DNA of 62,928 nucleotides from Ruminococcus flavefaciens (lineage in GTDB: Bacteria; Bacillota; Clostridia; Oscillospirales; Ruminococcaceae): the NCBI RefSeq assembly GCF_900108555.1, contig NZ_FNWV01000015.1, positions 1 through 62,928 of the forward strand, written 5' to 3'. Below are positions 1-8,070 of this stretch, piece after piece. A program made the translations under genes and the position numbers. Each line of letters begins with the position of its first letter. The first letter of the stretch is position 1. Under the pieces are notes generated by a model. That model did not search any database. It was not told where the DNA came from and saw only the letters and a program-made list of their open reading frames with translations.

Positions 1-2460
1 TTCTACCTTGCCGTTCAGGAAATAACGGAGAGAAAATTGCTGTTTACTCCTAAGCGTTCTGGGTGGAGCAAAGATAGTGAGGGCCACTTGCTTTTCGCTT
101 CGGCTGAAATAGTGAATCCTCAGTATATGTCTTGCTATCCGACCGATGTTCGTGAAAGACAGTTGCTACCAACAGATAGGGCTATCGTGGATATTGCCAA
201 GGATTACTCTATGGTACTTCCGAGAATTTGGCAGTACAAACTTCTTATTGCTCTTAGAATTGCAAGCTTACTGCTGTACTTTTTCGAGAAAGAAGGCATT
301 AAGCCGGATCAGCTGATTATTGTTGAACCTGCATGTCCTTCAGCTGCAAAAACAGCGATTGCATTGCTAAAAACGCAAAATTATAGCTCACAGGTTGTTA
401 AATCTTTAATGTCAACAAAAAGCGAACTGAAAAAGGCTTTTCGTGATTCAAACGACAGCATGGTTGTTCTATACGATGATGCTCGCATTGAGAATGGCAA
501 AAGACACGACGAGCTGCTTAAGGTCGTGGTTGATGATCTGCAAGGAACGAATGGAATTGAGGATAGTACGAGGCATTTGACTTCGATTATCTGTGAGAAT
601 CCATGCGTAATCCCTGAAGATACGCCGGCGATGTATATTAATCTCTGCGAAAAAGTAAATATCGGAGATCCGGATAAGCTTCAGAGATTTTCAGGTGAGT
701 TCGATTCTGCATTGATACAGGCTATCGTAAACGATCCTACAAATATGCTTGCATTTATAAAAAATGCTCTTAAGGCTGCTGACATTGAAACTCTGACAAT
801 CCAGAATTCTGAGAATATCAACGCAAAAAAAATGATAAGAGTAGCGATTTCAATAATGTTTTCTTACGGTTTGATATCCGAAGAGGAGACCAAGAGTATT
901 CTGACATGGATGAAGTCGGGTAGTGATAACCGTGACGACTCGGTTACGGCTATTTTTAACGATTTTATTAATGTTTTGAATGAGCTTATAGCAACTGGCA
1001 TCTTTAAGATTACGACACAGAAAGGTTTCCCGTATTATAAATTACAGAGTAAAACAATCGTTTACGACGGTTTTTGGCTGAATTTTGAGCCTGAACTCTG
1101 GGATTACATTTTGATGCGCATGCGAACCTGTAAGAAAAAATACAAGATTCTTAAAGCACTCGAAAAATGTATGGAAAAAAATCATAGACAGAAAGAGTAC
1201 AAGCGGAATATAGATGTAGATATAGCTCCTAAGATTCAAATATCAATAAGTGTCTTTAGTATACCGAGTATAATTCTATATCCTTCCAATTTAGAAAAGG
1301 TCAGAGAGTTAAAGTATGCCGGTTATCAGTTAACGAAGGTTGAAGCGGCGAATATCAAACTCAGACCTTTGGTAATGAACCGAGCAGGTACTTGCCTGTA
1401 TGGACAGAATATGGAACCGGATTTGAATTATCATCAGTTGATTTCAGGAGATTCTCGTAGTGGCAAGAGCACGTATGAAGGCGAGCAGGCTGTAGACGCT
1501 GCTATAAATGATGAACAAGTTCTAATTGTAGATAATGATGGATCATGGTCAGAGCGTGAGGTAAGGAAGCGTCTTCCAGAAAGTATAATTGATAAGTATT
1601 TTTCCTTCTGGAGCATCCCAAAGATGGGATTGCCAGTTAACCTTGCCGACGTTAGCGACTGTGATGATGTTACCGAGAAAAAGGATCGCATAAAAAGCGT
1701 TTTATCCTGTGCGGCAAGAAGCCTAGGTGATAAGCAGGGAAAAGTGCTATACAAACGCATAGGCGTAATGTTAAAGGATAAAAATGACGATATAAATATA
1801 TGTGATATACTTGCTTATCTTGAAAAAAAAGATGAAGTTCAAAAGGCTTTACGCGATAAAATTGAAGGTGTCCTTGAAGATTTTGAAGAACTACCAACTC
1901 CAAAGACTTCATGGAGAGAATTCTTCTCTTCCAAGAAGAAGATAGTTGTAATTTCCACAGGCTTTGATAGTGTAGCTAAAGGTTCCTATGTGACAGATAT
2001 GTTACTTGCGAGCTATTACGCCTACAAGCAGCATTTTCCTGAGACTCGTAATACAATAATTCTTGATGAAGCGCAAGATCTGGATATAAGCACTGATAGC
2101 GCAATTGACAAATTGCTGCGCAAGGGTGCAAAACATGGTATACGTATGTTAATAGCAACACAGCACTTTTCAGCTGTTAAGGAAAAACTTGGTAAAACAT
2201 TCGGTAACTGCAGAACGCTGATTATCTTTCGTCCGGAATATGTTGATTTCGCGGACATCTCCAAGCTAACAGGTGTTGATTCAGCTACTCTTGCAAGTCT
2301 GGAGCAGGGGCAGTGTCTGGTTTACGGTCTGCTTTATGACAAAACGACAGGCAAAAACAAGCAGGCTACTGTCATCGGCTGGACTTATAAGAATCCGGCA
2401 CCGAAGGCTGTAATGGCTAATGAGCCATGTTCCATCTTGAGAAAGCCTAAATTTAAGTAA
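1..2460 (+). CDS. FtsK/HerA/VirB4-type ATPase of an integrative element (5' truncated)
   Basis: The frame is open to the first base, so the gene starts upstream; a TTG at 37 is unlikely to be the true start. The C-terminal half has a clear Walker A motif (GDSRSGKST, bases 1447-1473), a Walker B motif (IILDEAQDLD, near 2060) and a sensor-like ATQHFS, the arrangement of HerA/VirB4/TraG DNA-pumping ATPases. The N-terminal half resembles a degenerate helicase module, with PACPSAAKTA where a P-loop would be. It lies directly before an Xis-like gene and an integrase, so a role in transfer or replication of the mobile element is likely. A HerA-type defence ATPase is the main alternative. Family is fairly sure; function is inferred. 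Confidence 0.7.
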   Translation, partial: FYLAVQEITERKLLFTPKRSGWSKDSEGHLLFASAEIVNPQYMSCYPTDVRERQLLPTDRAIVDIAKDYSMVLPRIWQYKLLIALRIASLLLYFFEKEGIKPDQLIIVEPACPSAAKTAIALLKTQNYSSQVVKSLMSTKSELKKAFRDSNDSMVVLYDDARIENGKRHDELLKVVVDDLQGTNGIEDSTRHLTSIICENPCVIPEDTPAMYINLCEKVNIGDPDKLQRFSGEFDSALIQAIVNDPTNMLAFIKNALKAADIETLTIQNSENINAKKMIRVAISIMFSYGLISEEETKSILTWMKSGSDNRDDSVTAIFNDFINVLNELIATGIFKITTQKGFPYYKLQSKTIVYDGFWLNFEPELWDYILMRMRTCKKKYKILKALEKCMEKNHRQKEYKRNIDVDIAPKIQISISVFSIPSIILYPSNLEKVRELKYAGYQLTKVEAANIKLRPLVMNRAGTCLYGQNMEPDLNYHQLISGDSRSGKSTYEGEQAVDAAINDEQVLIVDNDGSWSEREVRKRLPESIIDKYFSFWSIPKMGLPVNLADVSDCDDVTEKKDRIKSVLSCAARSLGDKQGKVLYKRIGVMLKDKNDDINICDILAYLEKKDEVQKALRDKIEGVLEDFEELPTPKTSWREFFSSKKKIVVISTGFDSVAKGSYVTDMLLASYYAYKQHFPETRNTIILDEAQDLDISTDSAIDKLLRKGAKHGIRMLIATQHFSAVKEKLGKTFGNCRTLIIFRPEYVDFADISKLTGVDSATLASLEQGQCLVYGLLYDKTTGKNKQATVIGWTYKNPAPKAVMANEPCSILRKPKFK

Positions 2461-2552
2461 ATCTCATTGGCGCCCATCGCGGCGCTACAACTTAATCTAA
2501 TTATAATAGAACCATTAATTGCTGTCAAGCATAAGAAAGTGAGGTGATCATA

Positions 2553-2777
2553 GTGGCTAGAGTCAAGCATATTCCGCTTTATAAGACTCTTTGGGCAAAA
2601 ATAAGATTCTGGCAAGCGGTTTCAGATATTTCTGACAAAGAATTGGCGGAATGTTTGAATGTTGGCGAGCGCACTCTACATGCCTACGATCAAAATGCCA
2701 AAAACATAACCCTTGAGAGAGTGGAACTCTTTGTGACCAGGTATGGCATTGACCTTAGTTCTTTATTGTCAATGTAA
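2553..2777 (+). CDS. small HTH protein, putative excisionase/regulator of the element
   Basis: A basic protein of 74 residues. The GTG at 2553 is chosen because GAGGTGA (2541-2547) is a good ribosome-binding site at the right distance; a GTG at 2544 lies inside that site. The middle (SDKELAECLNVGERTLHAYD) reads as a helix-turn-helix of the XRE/Cro type. Its size and its position immediately before a tyrosine integrase match recombination directionality factors or small regulators of integrative elements. It could equally be a repressor of int. No catalytic motif is present. Confidence 0.6.
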   Translation: MARVKHIPLYKTLWAKIRFWQAVSDISDKELAECLNVGERTLHAYDQNAKNITLERVELFVTRYGIDLSSLLSM

Positions 2778-2796
2778 ATAACTATGATTAATCATA

Positions 2797-2826
2797 TGGC
2801 GCATAATAATTAATTATTATGCGCCA
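2797..2826. repeat. 30-bp perfect palindrome between xis-like gene and integrase
   Basis: Two 15-bp half sites beginning TGGCGCATAATAATT meet with no loop. The palindrome sits 22 bp upstream of the integrase start and 19 bp after the small HTH gene. It could be a dimeric operator, an integrase or Xis arm site, or an RNA hairpin acting as an attenuator; no U-run follows it, so it is not a canonical terminator. Confidence 0.8.
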
Positions 2827-2848
2827 AGTTATATGAAAGGAGTTTGCT

Positions 2849-3889
2849 ATGAAAGCGACAAAATTGCCAAGCGGCAACTATAGGACACAGGTAGTAGTTG
2901 GAATAAATGATAAAGGTAAGAGGATAGTTAAATCATTTACTGCTGCGACGGAATGGGAATCATTAAAGCTTGCCGCTGAGTTTATGGAAGATAACGCTAT
3001 AGGCATCGATTATAAAAATATGACAGTATATCAGGCCTTTACGCAATATATAAATTCAAGAAGCAATATACTTTCACCTTCAACAATAAGGGGATATAGA
3101 AATATTCAGCAATACAGGCTGCAAGTAATAATGGACATCAAGATCAATAATCTTAGAATAAACGACGTACAACGTGCTGTAAACTTTGATGCAGCACGAC
3201 TTGGAAGAAAATCGATAAAATCAGCACTGTCACTTTTGAAATCTGTCTTAGAGCTTCAGGATATAACTATAAATATGAAGAAAATAACTATTCCAAAAGA
3301 ACGTCCAAAATCAGTTGAGCTTCCCCCGGTTGATAAACTTTTTAAAGTAATAATTGGCAGCGAGCTTGAGCTCCCATGCATGTTAGCAGCATGGTTATCG
3401 CTCCGCGTTAGTGAGGTAAGAGGTTTAAAATTTTCCGATATATCTAATGATGGTAAATATATCACAGTAAGACGAGCGAAAATCTGCCTAGACAATAGAG
3501 ATGTAGTTCGTGAACAAAATAAAACAGTTGAGAGCACAAGAACAATTCCTCTACCTCCCTATCTGTATAATATGATAAAAAAGGTACCGCATAATACGGA
3601 AGATGATTACATAGTACCTCTTCGGTATGAGTACATAAGAAAACATTTTAAAAAATTAATGGAAGATAATGGCTTTTCAATAACCTTTCATAAGCTCAGA
3701 CATGAATTTGCTACTGTTTTAAATGATCTTGGTATCCCAGATGAATACATACAAAAACTTGGTGGATGGTCGTCGGACATTATCATGAAATCTGTATATA
3801 CACATACAACTTCAAATAAAGAAATTGAATATCAAAGAATAATCGATGGTTATTTTAACGGCATAATCAATAAAGAATCAGAAAAATAG
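2849..3889 (+). CDS. tyrosine-type site-specific integrase
   Basis: A protein of 346 residues with an AP2-like N-terminal arm-binding region (about 1-50), a SAM-like core-binding domain (about 60-150) and a C-terminal catalytic domain. Catalytic residues are visible: Arg in SLRVSEVRGL, the H-x-x-R box in FHKLRHEFAT, a Gly-Gly-Trp in the His/Trp position (LGGWSSD) and the nucleophilic Tyr in SVYTHT. Start ATG 2849 follows AAAGGAG. It is the last gene before a tRNA-end-like sequence, the classical position for an ICE or prophage integrase acting on an adjacent att site. Confidence 0.93.
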   Translation: MKATKLPSGNYRTQVVVGINDKGKRIVKSFTAATEWESLKLAAEFMEDNAIGIDYKNMTVYQAFTQYINSRSNILSPSTIRGYRNIQQYRLQVIMDIKINNLRINDVQRAVNFDAARLGRKSIKSALSLLKSVLELQDITINMKKITIPKERPKSVELPPVDKLFKVIIGSELELPCMLAAWLSLRVSEVRGLKFSDISNDGKYITVRRAKICLDNRDVVREQNKTVESTRTIPLPPYLYNMIKKVPHNTEDDYIVPLRYEYIRKHFKKLMEDNGFSITFHKLRHEFATVLNDLGIPDEYIQKLGGWSSDIIMKSVYTHTTSNKEIEYQRIIDGYFNGIINKESEK

Positions 3890-3959
3890 TCACACGTTTC
3901 AAAATTGCCGCTCAATAAACGGCTATAAATAGACAAAAATATTCAGAAAATGTTGTGTG

Positions 3960-3983
3960 TTCAAATCCCTCATGTCTCACCAC
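3960..3983 (+). other. putative attachment site: 3' end of a tRNA gene
   Basis: TTCAAATCCCTC followed by ATGTCTCACCA looks like the T-loop, the 3' strand of the T-stem, a seven-base acceptor strand, discriminator A and CCA of a tRNA. The bases 5' of it (tgtgtg) do not pair with CCCTC and no tRNA body precedes it. This is what an attR formed by integration into a tRNA 3' end looks like, with the element to the left. The intact tRNA and the other att copy should lie left of the window. Confidence 0.65.
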
Positions 3984-3993
3984 TTTTTATTTA

Positions 3994-4045
3994 TGCCAAT
4001 ATTTCGGTAAAACGTCGGAATATTGGCATTTTCATTTTTTTTAAT
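3994..4045 (+). terminator. intrinsic terminator
   Basis: Ten-bp perfect arms TGCCAATATT / AATATTGGCA (3994-4003, 4019-4028) with a 15-nt loop, followed by a T-rich tract. It would terminate the tRNA whose 3' end precedes it. Confidence 0.75.
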
Positions 4046-4135
4046 TAGCCAATATATGTGACAATTATACTGTGTAATCCCAGTAGAAAAAAAGCGTATT
4101 AAGTACTGATATTATTATGTAAGATATGGCTTGTC

Positions 4136-4164
4136 TTGACAAAGTATAGTTAAACGAGTATAAT
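4136..4164 (+). promoter_or_regulatory. sigma-A-type promoter of the sortase locus
   Basis: TTGACA (4136-4141), 17 bp, TATAAT (4159-4164): both hexamers are consensus. It lies 31 bp before the first gene of the locus. The rest of 3890-4195 holds only the att site and terminator. Confidence 0.85.
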
Positions 4165-4195
4165 AAATAGGTATATTATAATAGGAGGGATCAAC

Positions 4196-4984
4196 ATGAA
4201 AAGAAAACATATCCCAATTAATGCTGCATTTGCAATTGCTGTAGGAATGATTTCATGCAGCATATCTGCACACGCAACAACGGTTGATGATGTTGCAGCA
4301 GTTGCAAGATCGTACGGATATTCTGAAGAAGATATTCAGGCAGGTTATAACGAATACTATTCGCATCCAGGTGATTACCCGTCAGAGCGTCTTGATTTGG
4401 CTATTGAAAAGCTTCATGTTGCAGGCAGTCAGATAATAACAACAGGTCCGCAGGTAGTTAATCCTGAAGTAACAACGACTGTTGCTGTAACTGATGCAGA
4501 AAACAAGCAGTCTGTTTCTGATCCTGATCTTATTACACTTACTGCGTCAGACGGCTCTACATTTACAAGAATAAGCCGCGAAGCGTTTATAAAAATGTCA
4601 TATGACGAAAAAATGTCATATTTACGTACATTTACACCTGTTCAGCAGCAGGCTTTTATAGATGATCTCAGCCCTGAGGAGTACAGAAGCCTTATGAAGC
4701 AAAGTCCTGCTGAGCAAAAGATACAGATAGTCGACAAACTGTCTCAGGCTGCTGAAGAAATGGGACTAAACATCACTGTTGACGAGCTTACTGATGATTC
4801 TCTTACGCTTGCAATGCGTAATGAAAAGGGTGAACTCGTTAACGTTTCTACAGCAGGCGCAACTGTTGAAGATACAGGCTATGACCGCAGAGGTATTCTT
4901 GCAGCAGCATGTGGACTTATCGGTATTGCTATAACAGCTGTTTATCTTTTGATGCGCCGTATGAGGTCCGAGGAAACGGAGTAA
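4196..4984 (+). CDS. secreted, C-terminally anchored surface protein (candidate sortase substrate)
   Basis: 262 residues. An N-terminal signal peptide (about 1-28, ending near SAHAT) is followed by an acidic, Gln/Glu-rich extracytoplasmic region. The C-terminus has the pattern of a cell-wall sorting signal: VEDTG, a short spacer, a hydrophobic helix (ILAAACGLIGIAITAVYLL) and a basic tail RRMRSEETE. The motif is not LPXTG but matches it in the last three positions (xDTG). A sortase starts 3 bp downstream, so this is probably its dedicated substrate. Alternatively it is simply a single-pass membrane protein. No enzyme motif is recognised. SD GGAGGG precedes the ATG. Confidence 0.75.
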   Translation: MKRKHIPINAAFAIAVGMISCSISAHATTVDDVAAVARSYGYSEEDIQAGYNEYYSHPGDYPSERLDLAIEKLHVAGSQIITTGPQVVNPEVTTTVAVTDAENKQSVSDPDLITLTASDGSTFTRISREAFIKMSYDEKMSYLRTFTPVQQQAFIDDLSPEEYRSLMKQSPAEQKIQIVDKLSQAAEEMGLNITVDELTDDSLTLAMRNEKGELVNVSTAGATVEDTGYDRRGILAAACGLIGIAITAVYLLMRRMRSEETE

Positions 4985-4987
4985 TAG

Positions 4988-5674
4988 ATGGAGAAAAAAA
5001 CTAAAAAAGGCAGCGTCCTTGTCCACGTAATAACCCCTTTTATTTTGCTTTCATTGTGTGTCGGAATACTTCTGATCGCCATTATAAAGCCATATGACAA
5101 GCTTAAAGTATATATTAATCTTGCATTTATGGATGATTTTAAAACTAATCCCGAGTCTGCCGGTTCAGGACTTGTTTTAAGAGATAATGATATCGTTGAG
5201 GATTACAGCGGTGATACATTCGATGAGGGCGAGTTTGTCCGTCCTAAATTTGGCGAGATGTATGCTGTACTGAAATGCTCGGCGTTTGATATCTCTGTTC
5301 CTGTATACTGGGGAAGCAGTTCTGAACTTTTTGAACATGGTGCTTGTCAGTCATCAGGCTCGGTCATAATCGGAGATACCGGAAATACTGTTATCAGTGC
5401 TCATGAAGATACCTATTTCTCTGAGCTTTATAAGCTGAAAAAAGGTGATACTGTAACTCTTAATACTACCTATGGTGAATTCAAGTATAAAGTTACCGAA
5501 AACATTTCGTTCAATAAAAAGGACGGAAAGTATGTATCACCATCTGAAGAATCTAAGCTTACACTTTACACCTGCAAACGTAATGTACTCGGAAGTGCAG
5601 ATGAGCGTATCGGTGTTATCTGTGAACCTACAGAAAAAAAATTCTATAATAAAGCAGGGGAGGAGATAAAATAA
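4988..5674 (+). CDS. sortase (cysteine transpeptidase)
   Basis: 228 residues with one N-terminal membrane helix (about 12-34) and an extracellular beta-barrel. Catalytic residues expected for sortases are present: His139 in ISAHED, Cys196 in the TLYTC box and Arg207 in DERIGV. Sortases cleave a C-terminal sorting motif and join the substrate to peptidoglycan or to another protein. The gene lies between a candidate substrate (4196-4984) and a membrane protein whose ATG follows its stop with no gap, so the three form one operon and probably one system. The subclass cannot be fixed by eye. Confidence 0.92.
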   Translation: MEKKTKKGSVLVHVITPFILLSLCVGILLIAIIKPYDKLKVYINLAFMDDFKTNPESAGSGLVLRDNDIVEDYSGDTFDEGEFVRPKFGEMYAVLKCSAFDISVPVYWGSSSELFEHGACQSSGSVIIGDTGNTVISAHEDTYFSELYKLKKGDTVTLNTTYGEFKYKVTENISFNKKDGKYVSPSEESKLTLYTCKRNVLGSADERIGVICEPTEKKFYNKAGEEIK

Positions 5675-6567
5675 TGAAAAAACCTTTCACCTACCTGTTT
5701 TCACTTATTTTTTCGGTTTTTCTTGTGTTTATGCTTATTGCAGGCTCGGCACTTCTTCTTGTTGATATCAATGTTTCGGAGAAAAAGCTTATTGATCTTG
5801 CTTCAAAGAAACAACTTGAGTCAAAGATCTATACTGAGATCGAAAAGTATTATTCTGACAAATACAATACCACAGGAATTCCTGCTGATGTGTATATGAG
5901 TGCGATAGATACTGTGTACATCAAATCGTGCGAAGAGGCATATATCCATAATGCTTTTGAAGCTCTTAAAAGCCGCTGTAATATGAATACGTCACCTCCG
6001 AAGAATGAAAAGCTCGAAAAAAGCATTGAGACTTTTTTCAATGATTTTGCCGATAAAAATGGATACGAAAAAGATGACAAATTTGAATTGAAACTCAGGA
6101 CAAGCAAAGACGATGCTTATTCATCTATCGGTTCATTCTGTGATGTGTATAAGTTCTCGGCAATGGATAATCATGGCGTTCTTTCAAAGCTTTCAAAAGT
6201 TTATGCATACAGAATGCCTATGACAATTGCTGCGATATCAGCAACTATCATGATCATTCTGCTTCTTATTTTAATAAACCGCAAAAAGAAAATAACTACG
6301 ATGTATTGGTGCGGCATTTCAGCTTTGATATCAGGTATACTCGGCAGCTGTCCAAGCATTTATCTGCTTGCAACAAGTTTTTATGATTCATTCTCTATAA
6401 AGCAAGCAGCTGTATTTACTGCGTTTACAAGCGCCATGTACAGATTTACAGAAGCTTTTATGGCTGTCCACATCGCTTTTATTGTTATCGGAATAACTCT
6501 GATCGTGATATACGGAGTTATCCATGATAAAAAAACTTATCCAGGCACAAAACCAACTGAAATATGA
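5674..6567 (+). CDS. multi-pass membrane protein of the sortase locus
   Basis: 297 residues: a signal-anchor helix near 8-30, a charged extracytoplasmic domain of about 150 residues, then about four membrane helices (from about residue 183 to 285) with the basic segment NRKKKITT between the first two. No known motif is recognised. It overlaps the sortase stop by one base, so it is translationally coupled and probably works with it, perhaps as a membrane partner or scaffold. This function is inference from position only. Confidence 0.7.
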   Translation: MKKPFTYLFSLIFSVFLVFMLIAGSALLLVDINVSEKKLIDLASKKQLESKIYTEIEKYYSDKYNTTGIPADVYMSAIDTVYIKSCEEAYIHNAFEALKSRCNMNTSPPKNEKLEKSIETFFNDFADKNGYEKDDKFELKLRTSKDDAYSSIGSFCDVYKFSAMDNHGVLSKLSKVYAYRMPMTIAAISATIMIILLLILINRKKKITTMYWCGISALISGILGSCPSIYLLATSFYDSFSIKQAAVFTAFTSAMYRFTEAFMAVHIAFIVIGITLIVIYGVIHDKKTYPGTKPTEI

Positions 6568-6570
6568 ACG

Positions 6571-6599
6571 AAGCAGCTGTATTTTACAGCTGCTTTTTC
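6571..6599 (+). terminator. terminator of the sortase operon
   Basis: Stem AAGCAGCTGTA / TACAGCTGCTT with a 3-nt loop and a TTTTT tail, 4 bp after the stop of the preceding gene. Confidence 0.88.
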
Positions 6600-6635
6600 A
6601 TATTAAATATATATGAATTTTTTTCGCTGAAAACA

Positions 6636-6665
6636 TTGACATTAATGTATAAAAGGTGATATAAT
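6636..6665 (+). promoter_or_regulatory. promoter of the aquaporin gene
   Basis: TTGACA (6636-6641), 18 bp, TATAAT (6660-6665), 45 bp before the ATG, with AAGGAGG as the ribosome-binding site. Confidence 0.85.
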
Positions 6666-6710
6666 CTACTTATCGGATAACCCATTTTAATTTATTAAGG
6701 AGGAATAAAA

Positions 6711-7475
6711 ATGGAATCAATCAAAAAGTATATTGCAGAAGTTATAGGAACATTCGTGCTCGTACTTCTCGGATGCGGTACAGCTATGCTTGTCGGCTGT
6801 GATGCTGTTAACGGATGCGGCTATATCCTTACAGCACTTGCGTTCGGTCTTGTAATTGTAGGTATGGCTTATTGTATCGGAAACATTTCAGGCTGTCACA
6901 TAAATCCTGCTGTTTCTCTGGGTGTATTGCTCAGCGGTGGAATGACGTTTACTGATTTTATCGGTTATGTTGTTTCACAGTGCATAGGTGCAGTCGCAGG
7001 TGCAGGCGTTTTAAAGGCTATATTCGATCTTGGCGATGTTGTTGACAAGACTGGCGGATACGGCGCAAACGGTCTTGCAGGTGTTAACGGCAGCGCAGGT
7101 GCAGGTCTTCTCGTTGAGATACTACTCACATTTATCTTTGTTATGACAATTCTTGGTGTAACTTCAAAGAAGGCTAATCACGGTTCATTCGGCGGACTTA
7201 TCATTGGTCTTACACTTACACTGGTTCATATTTTCGGAATAGGTCTCACAGGTACTTCTGTAAACCCAGCAAGAAGCTTCGGACCTGCTCTTTTCGCAGG
7301 CGGAGATGCTCTCAGTGATCTCTGGGTATTCATCGTAGGACCTTTCATAGGCGCAATACTTGCTGCTTGTGTATACAAGTTCCTCGAATCATCAAACAAA
7401 AAAGTTCCGGAAAAGGCTGCTGCTCCTGTTAAACCGGTTTCAGCAAAGCCTGTTCAGAAGAAGAAAAAGAAGTGA
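6711..7475 (+). CDS. aquaporin (MIP family channel)
   Basis: 254 residues, six membrane helices and two half-helices. Both NPA boxes are present: HINPAVSLGV (about 67) and SVNPARSFGPAL (about 185); the Arg after the second NPA is the selectivity-filter arginine. The GTSVNPARSFGPAL context resembles water-selective AqpZ more than glycerol facilitators, but the subtype is not certain. The protein ends with an unusual Lys/Pro/Ala-rich cytoplasmic tail with several lysines in a row. It has its own promoter and terminator, so it is monocistronic. Confidence 0.93.
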   Translation: MESIKKYIAEVIGTFVLVLLGCGTAMLVGCDAVNGCGYILTALAFGLVIVGMAYCIGNISGCHINPAVSLGVLLSGGMTFTDFIGYVVSQCIGAVAGAGVLKAIFDLGDVVDKTGGYGANGLAGVNGSAGAGLLVEILLTFIFVMTILGVTSKKANHGSFGGLIIGLTLTLVHIFGIGLTGTSVNPARSFGPALFAGGDALSDLWVFIVGPFIGAILAACVYKFLESSNKKVPEKAAAPVKPVSAKPVQKKKKK

Positions 7476-7482
7476 TCCTATC

Positions 7483-7512
7483 AAAGCTCCCATAACGGGA
7501 GCTTTTCTTTTT
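7483..7512 (+). terminator. terminator of the aquaporin gene
   Basis: Stem AAAGCTCCC / GGGAGCTTT with a 5-nt loop and a T-rich tail. Confidence 0.88.
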
Positions 7513-7558
7513 CGGCACTTTGTATCAATAAAGCAAGCTGTTTTCGTACAAAATATAG

Positions 7559-7587
7559 TTGACTAATAGTCGAATTTGTGATAAAAT
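7559..7587 (+). promoter_or_regulatory. promoter of the PH-like/FkbM pair
   Basis: TTGACT (7559-7564), 17 bp, TAAAAT (7582-7587), 43 bp before the ATG at 7631. Confidence 0.65.
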
Positions 7588-7630
7588 AATTGTATAAAGT
7601 CTGCTTGTTAACGGATTGGAGGATAAATTC

Positions 7631-8050
7631 ATGAAAAAAAATACCTTTGAATATGTATGGACAGATAAAAAACGTTCTTTTTTAGGTCTGCCGCTTACAT
7701 TTACTCGTTATTATCTTACTGAATCTAAATTTATAACTCGCACAGGCTTTTTAAACATTGATGAAGATGAGATAGACCTTTATAAAATAACAGATAAAAA
7801 AGTAAAGTATCCGTTTTTTCAGCGACTTGTAAATTGCGGTACTATTATAATCTACAGCCGTGATGCTGATACTCCTTCAAAGGAAGTACACTGTATAAAG
7901 AATGTCAGAAAGGTTTCTGAGCTTATTGACAAGTATCTCAATATAATGCGTGATAAATACGGCATTAGAGGCAGAGATATGATGAGTATGCACGCACACG
8001 ATCATTGCGATGATAGTGATGATGTGAATGATCATGACGGAGATTATTAA
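7631..8050 (+). CDS. bacterial PH-like (bPH_2/YdbS-type) protein
   Basis: 139 residues from the ATG at 7631, which follows a GGAGG at 7618-7622; an upstream TTG at 7616 lies inside that site and is rejected. Residues about 5-105 (YYLTESKFITRTGFLN, then a strand-rich region ending NVRKVSELI) fit the bacterial PH-like domain of unknown function. The C-terminus is a striking His/Asp-rich tail (HAHDHCDDSDD and following) that could bind divalent metals. No membrane helix. It is followed after 20 bp by an FkbM methyltransferase and is probably co-transcribed with it. Function unknown. Confidence 0.65.
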   Translation: MKKNTFEYVWTDKKRSFLGLPLTFTRYYLTESKFITRTGFLNIDEDEIDLYKITDKKVKYPFFQRLVNCGTIIIYSRDADTPSKEVHCIKNVRKVSELIDKYLNIMRDKYGIRGRDMMSMHAHDHCDDSDDVNDHDGDY

Positions 8051-8070
8051 GTTCAGAGGTGATTGGAAGA

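Noticed and set aside
37..39. TTG as the start of the first ATPase
   Set aside because: The frame continues upstream to base 1 with protein-like sequence and no ribosome-binding site precedes the TTG.
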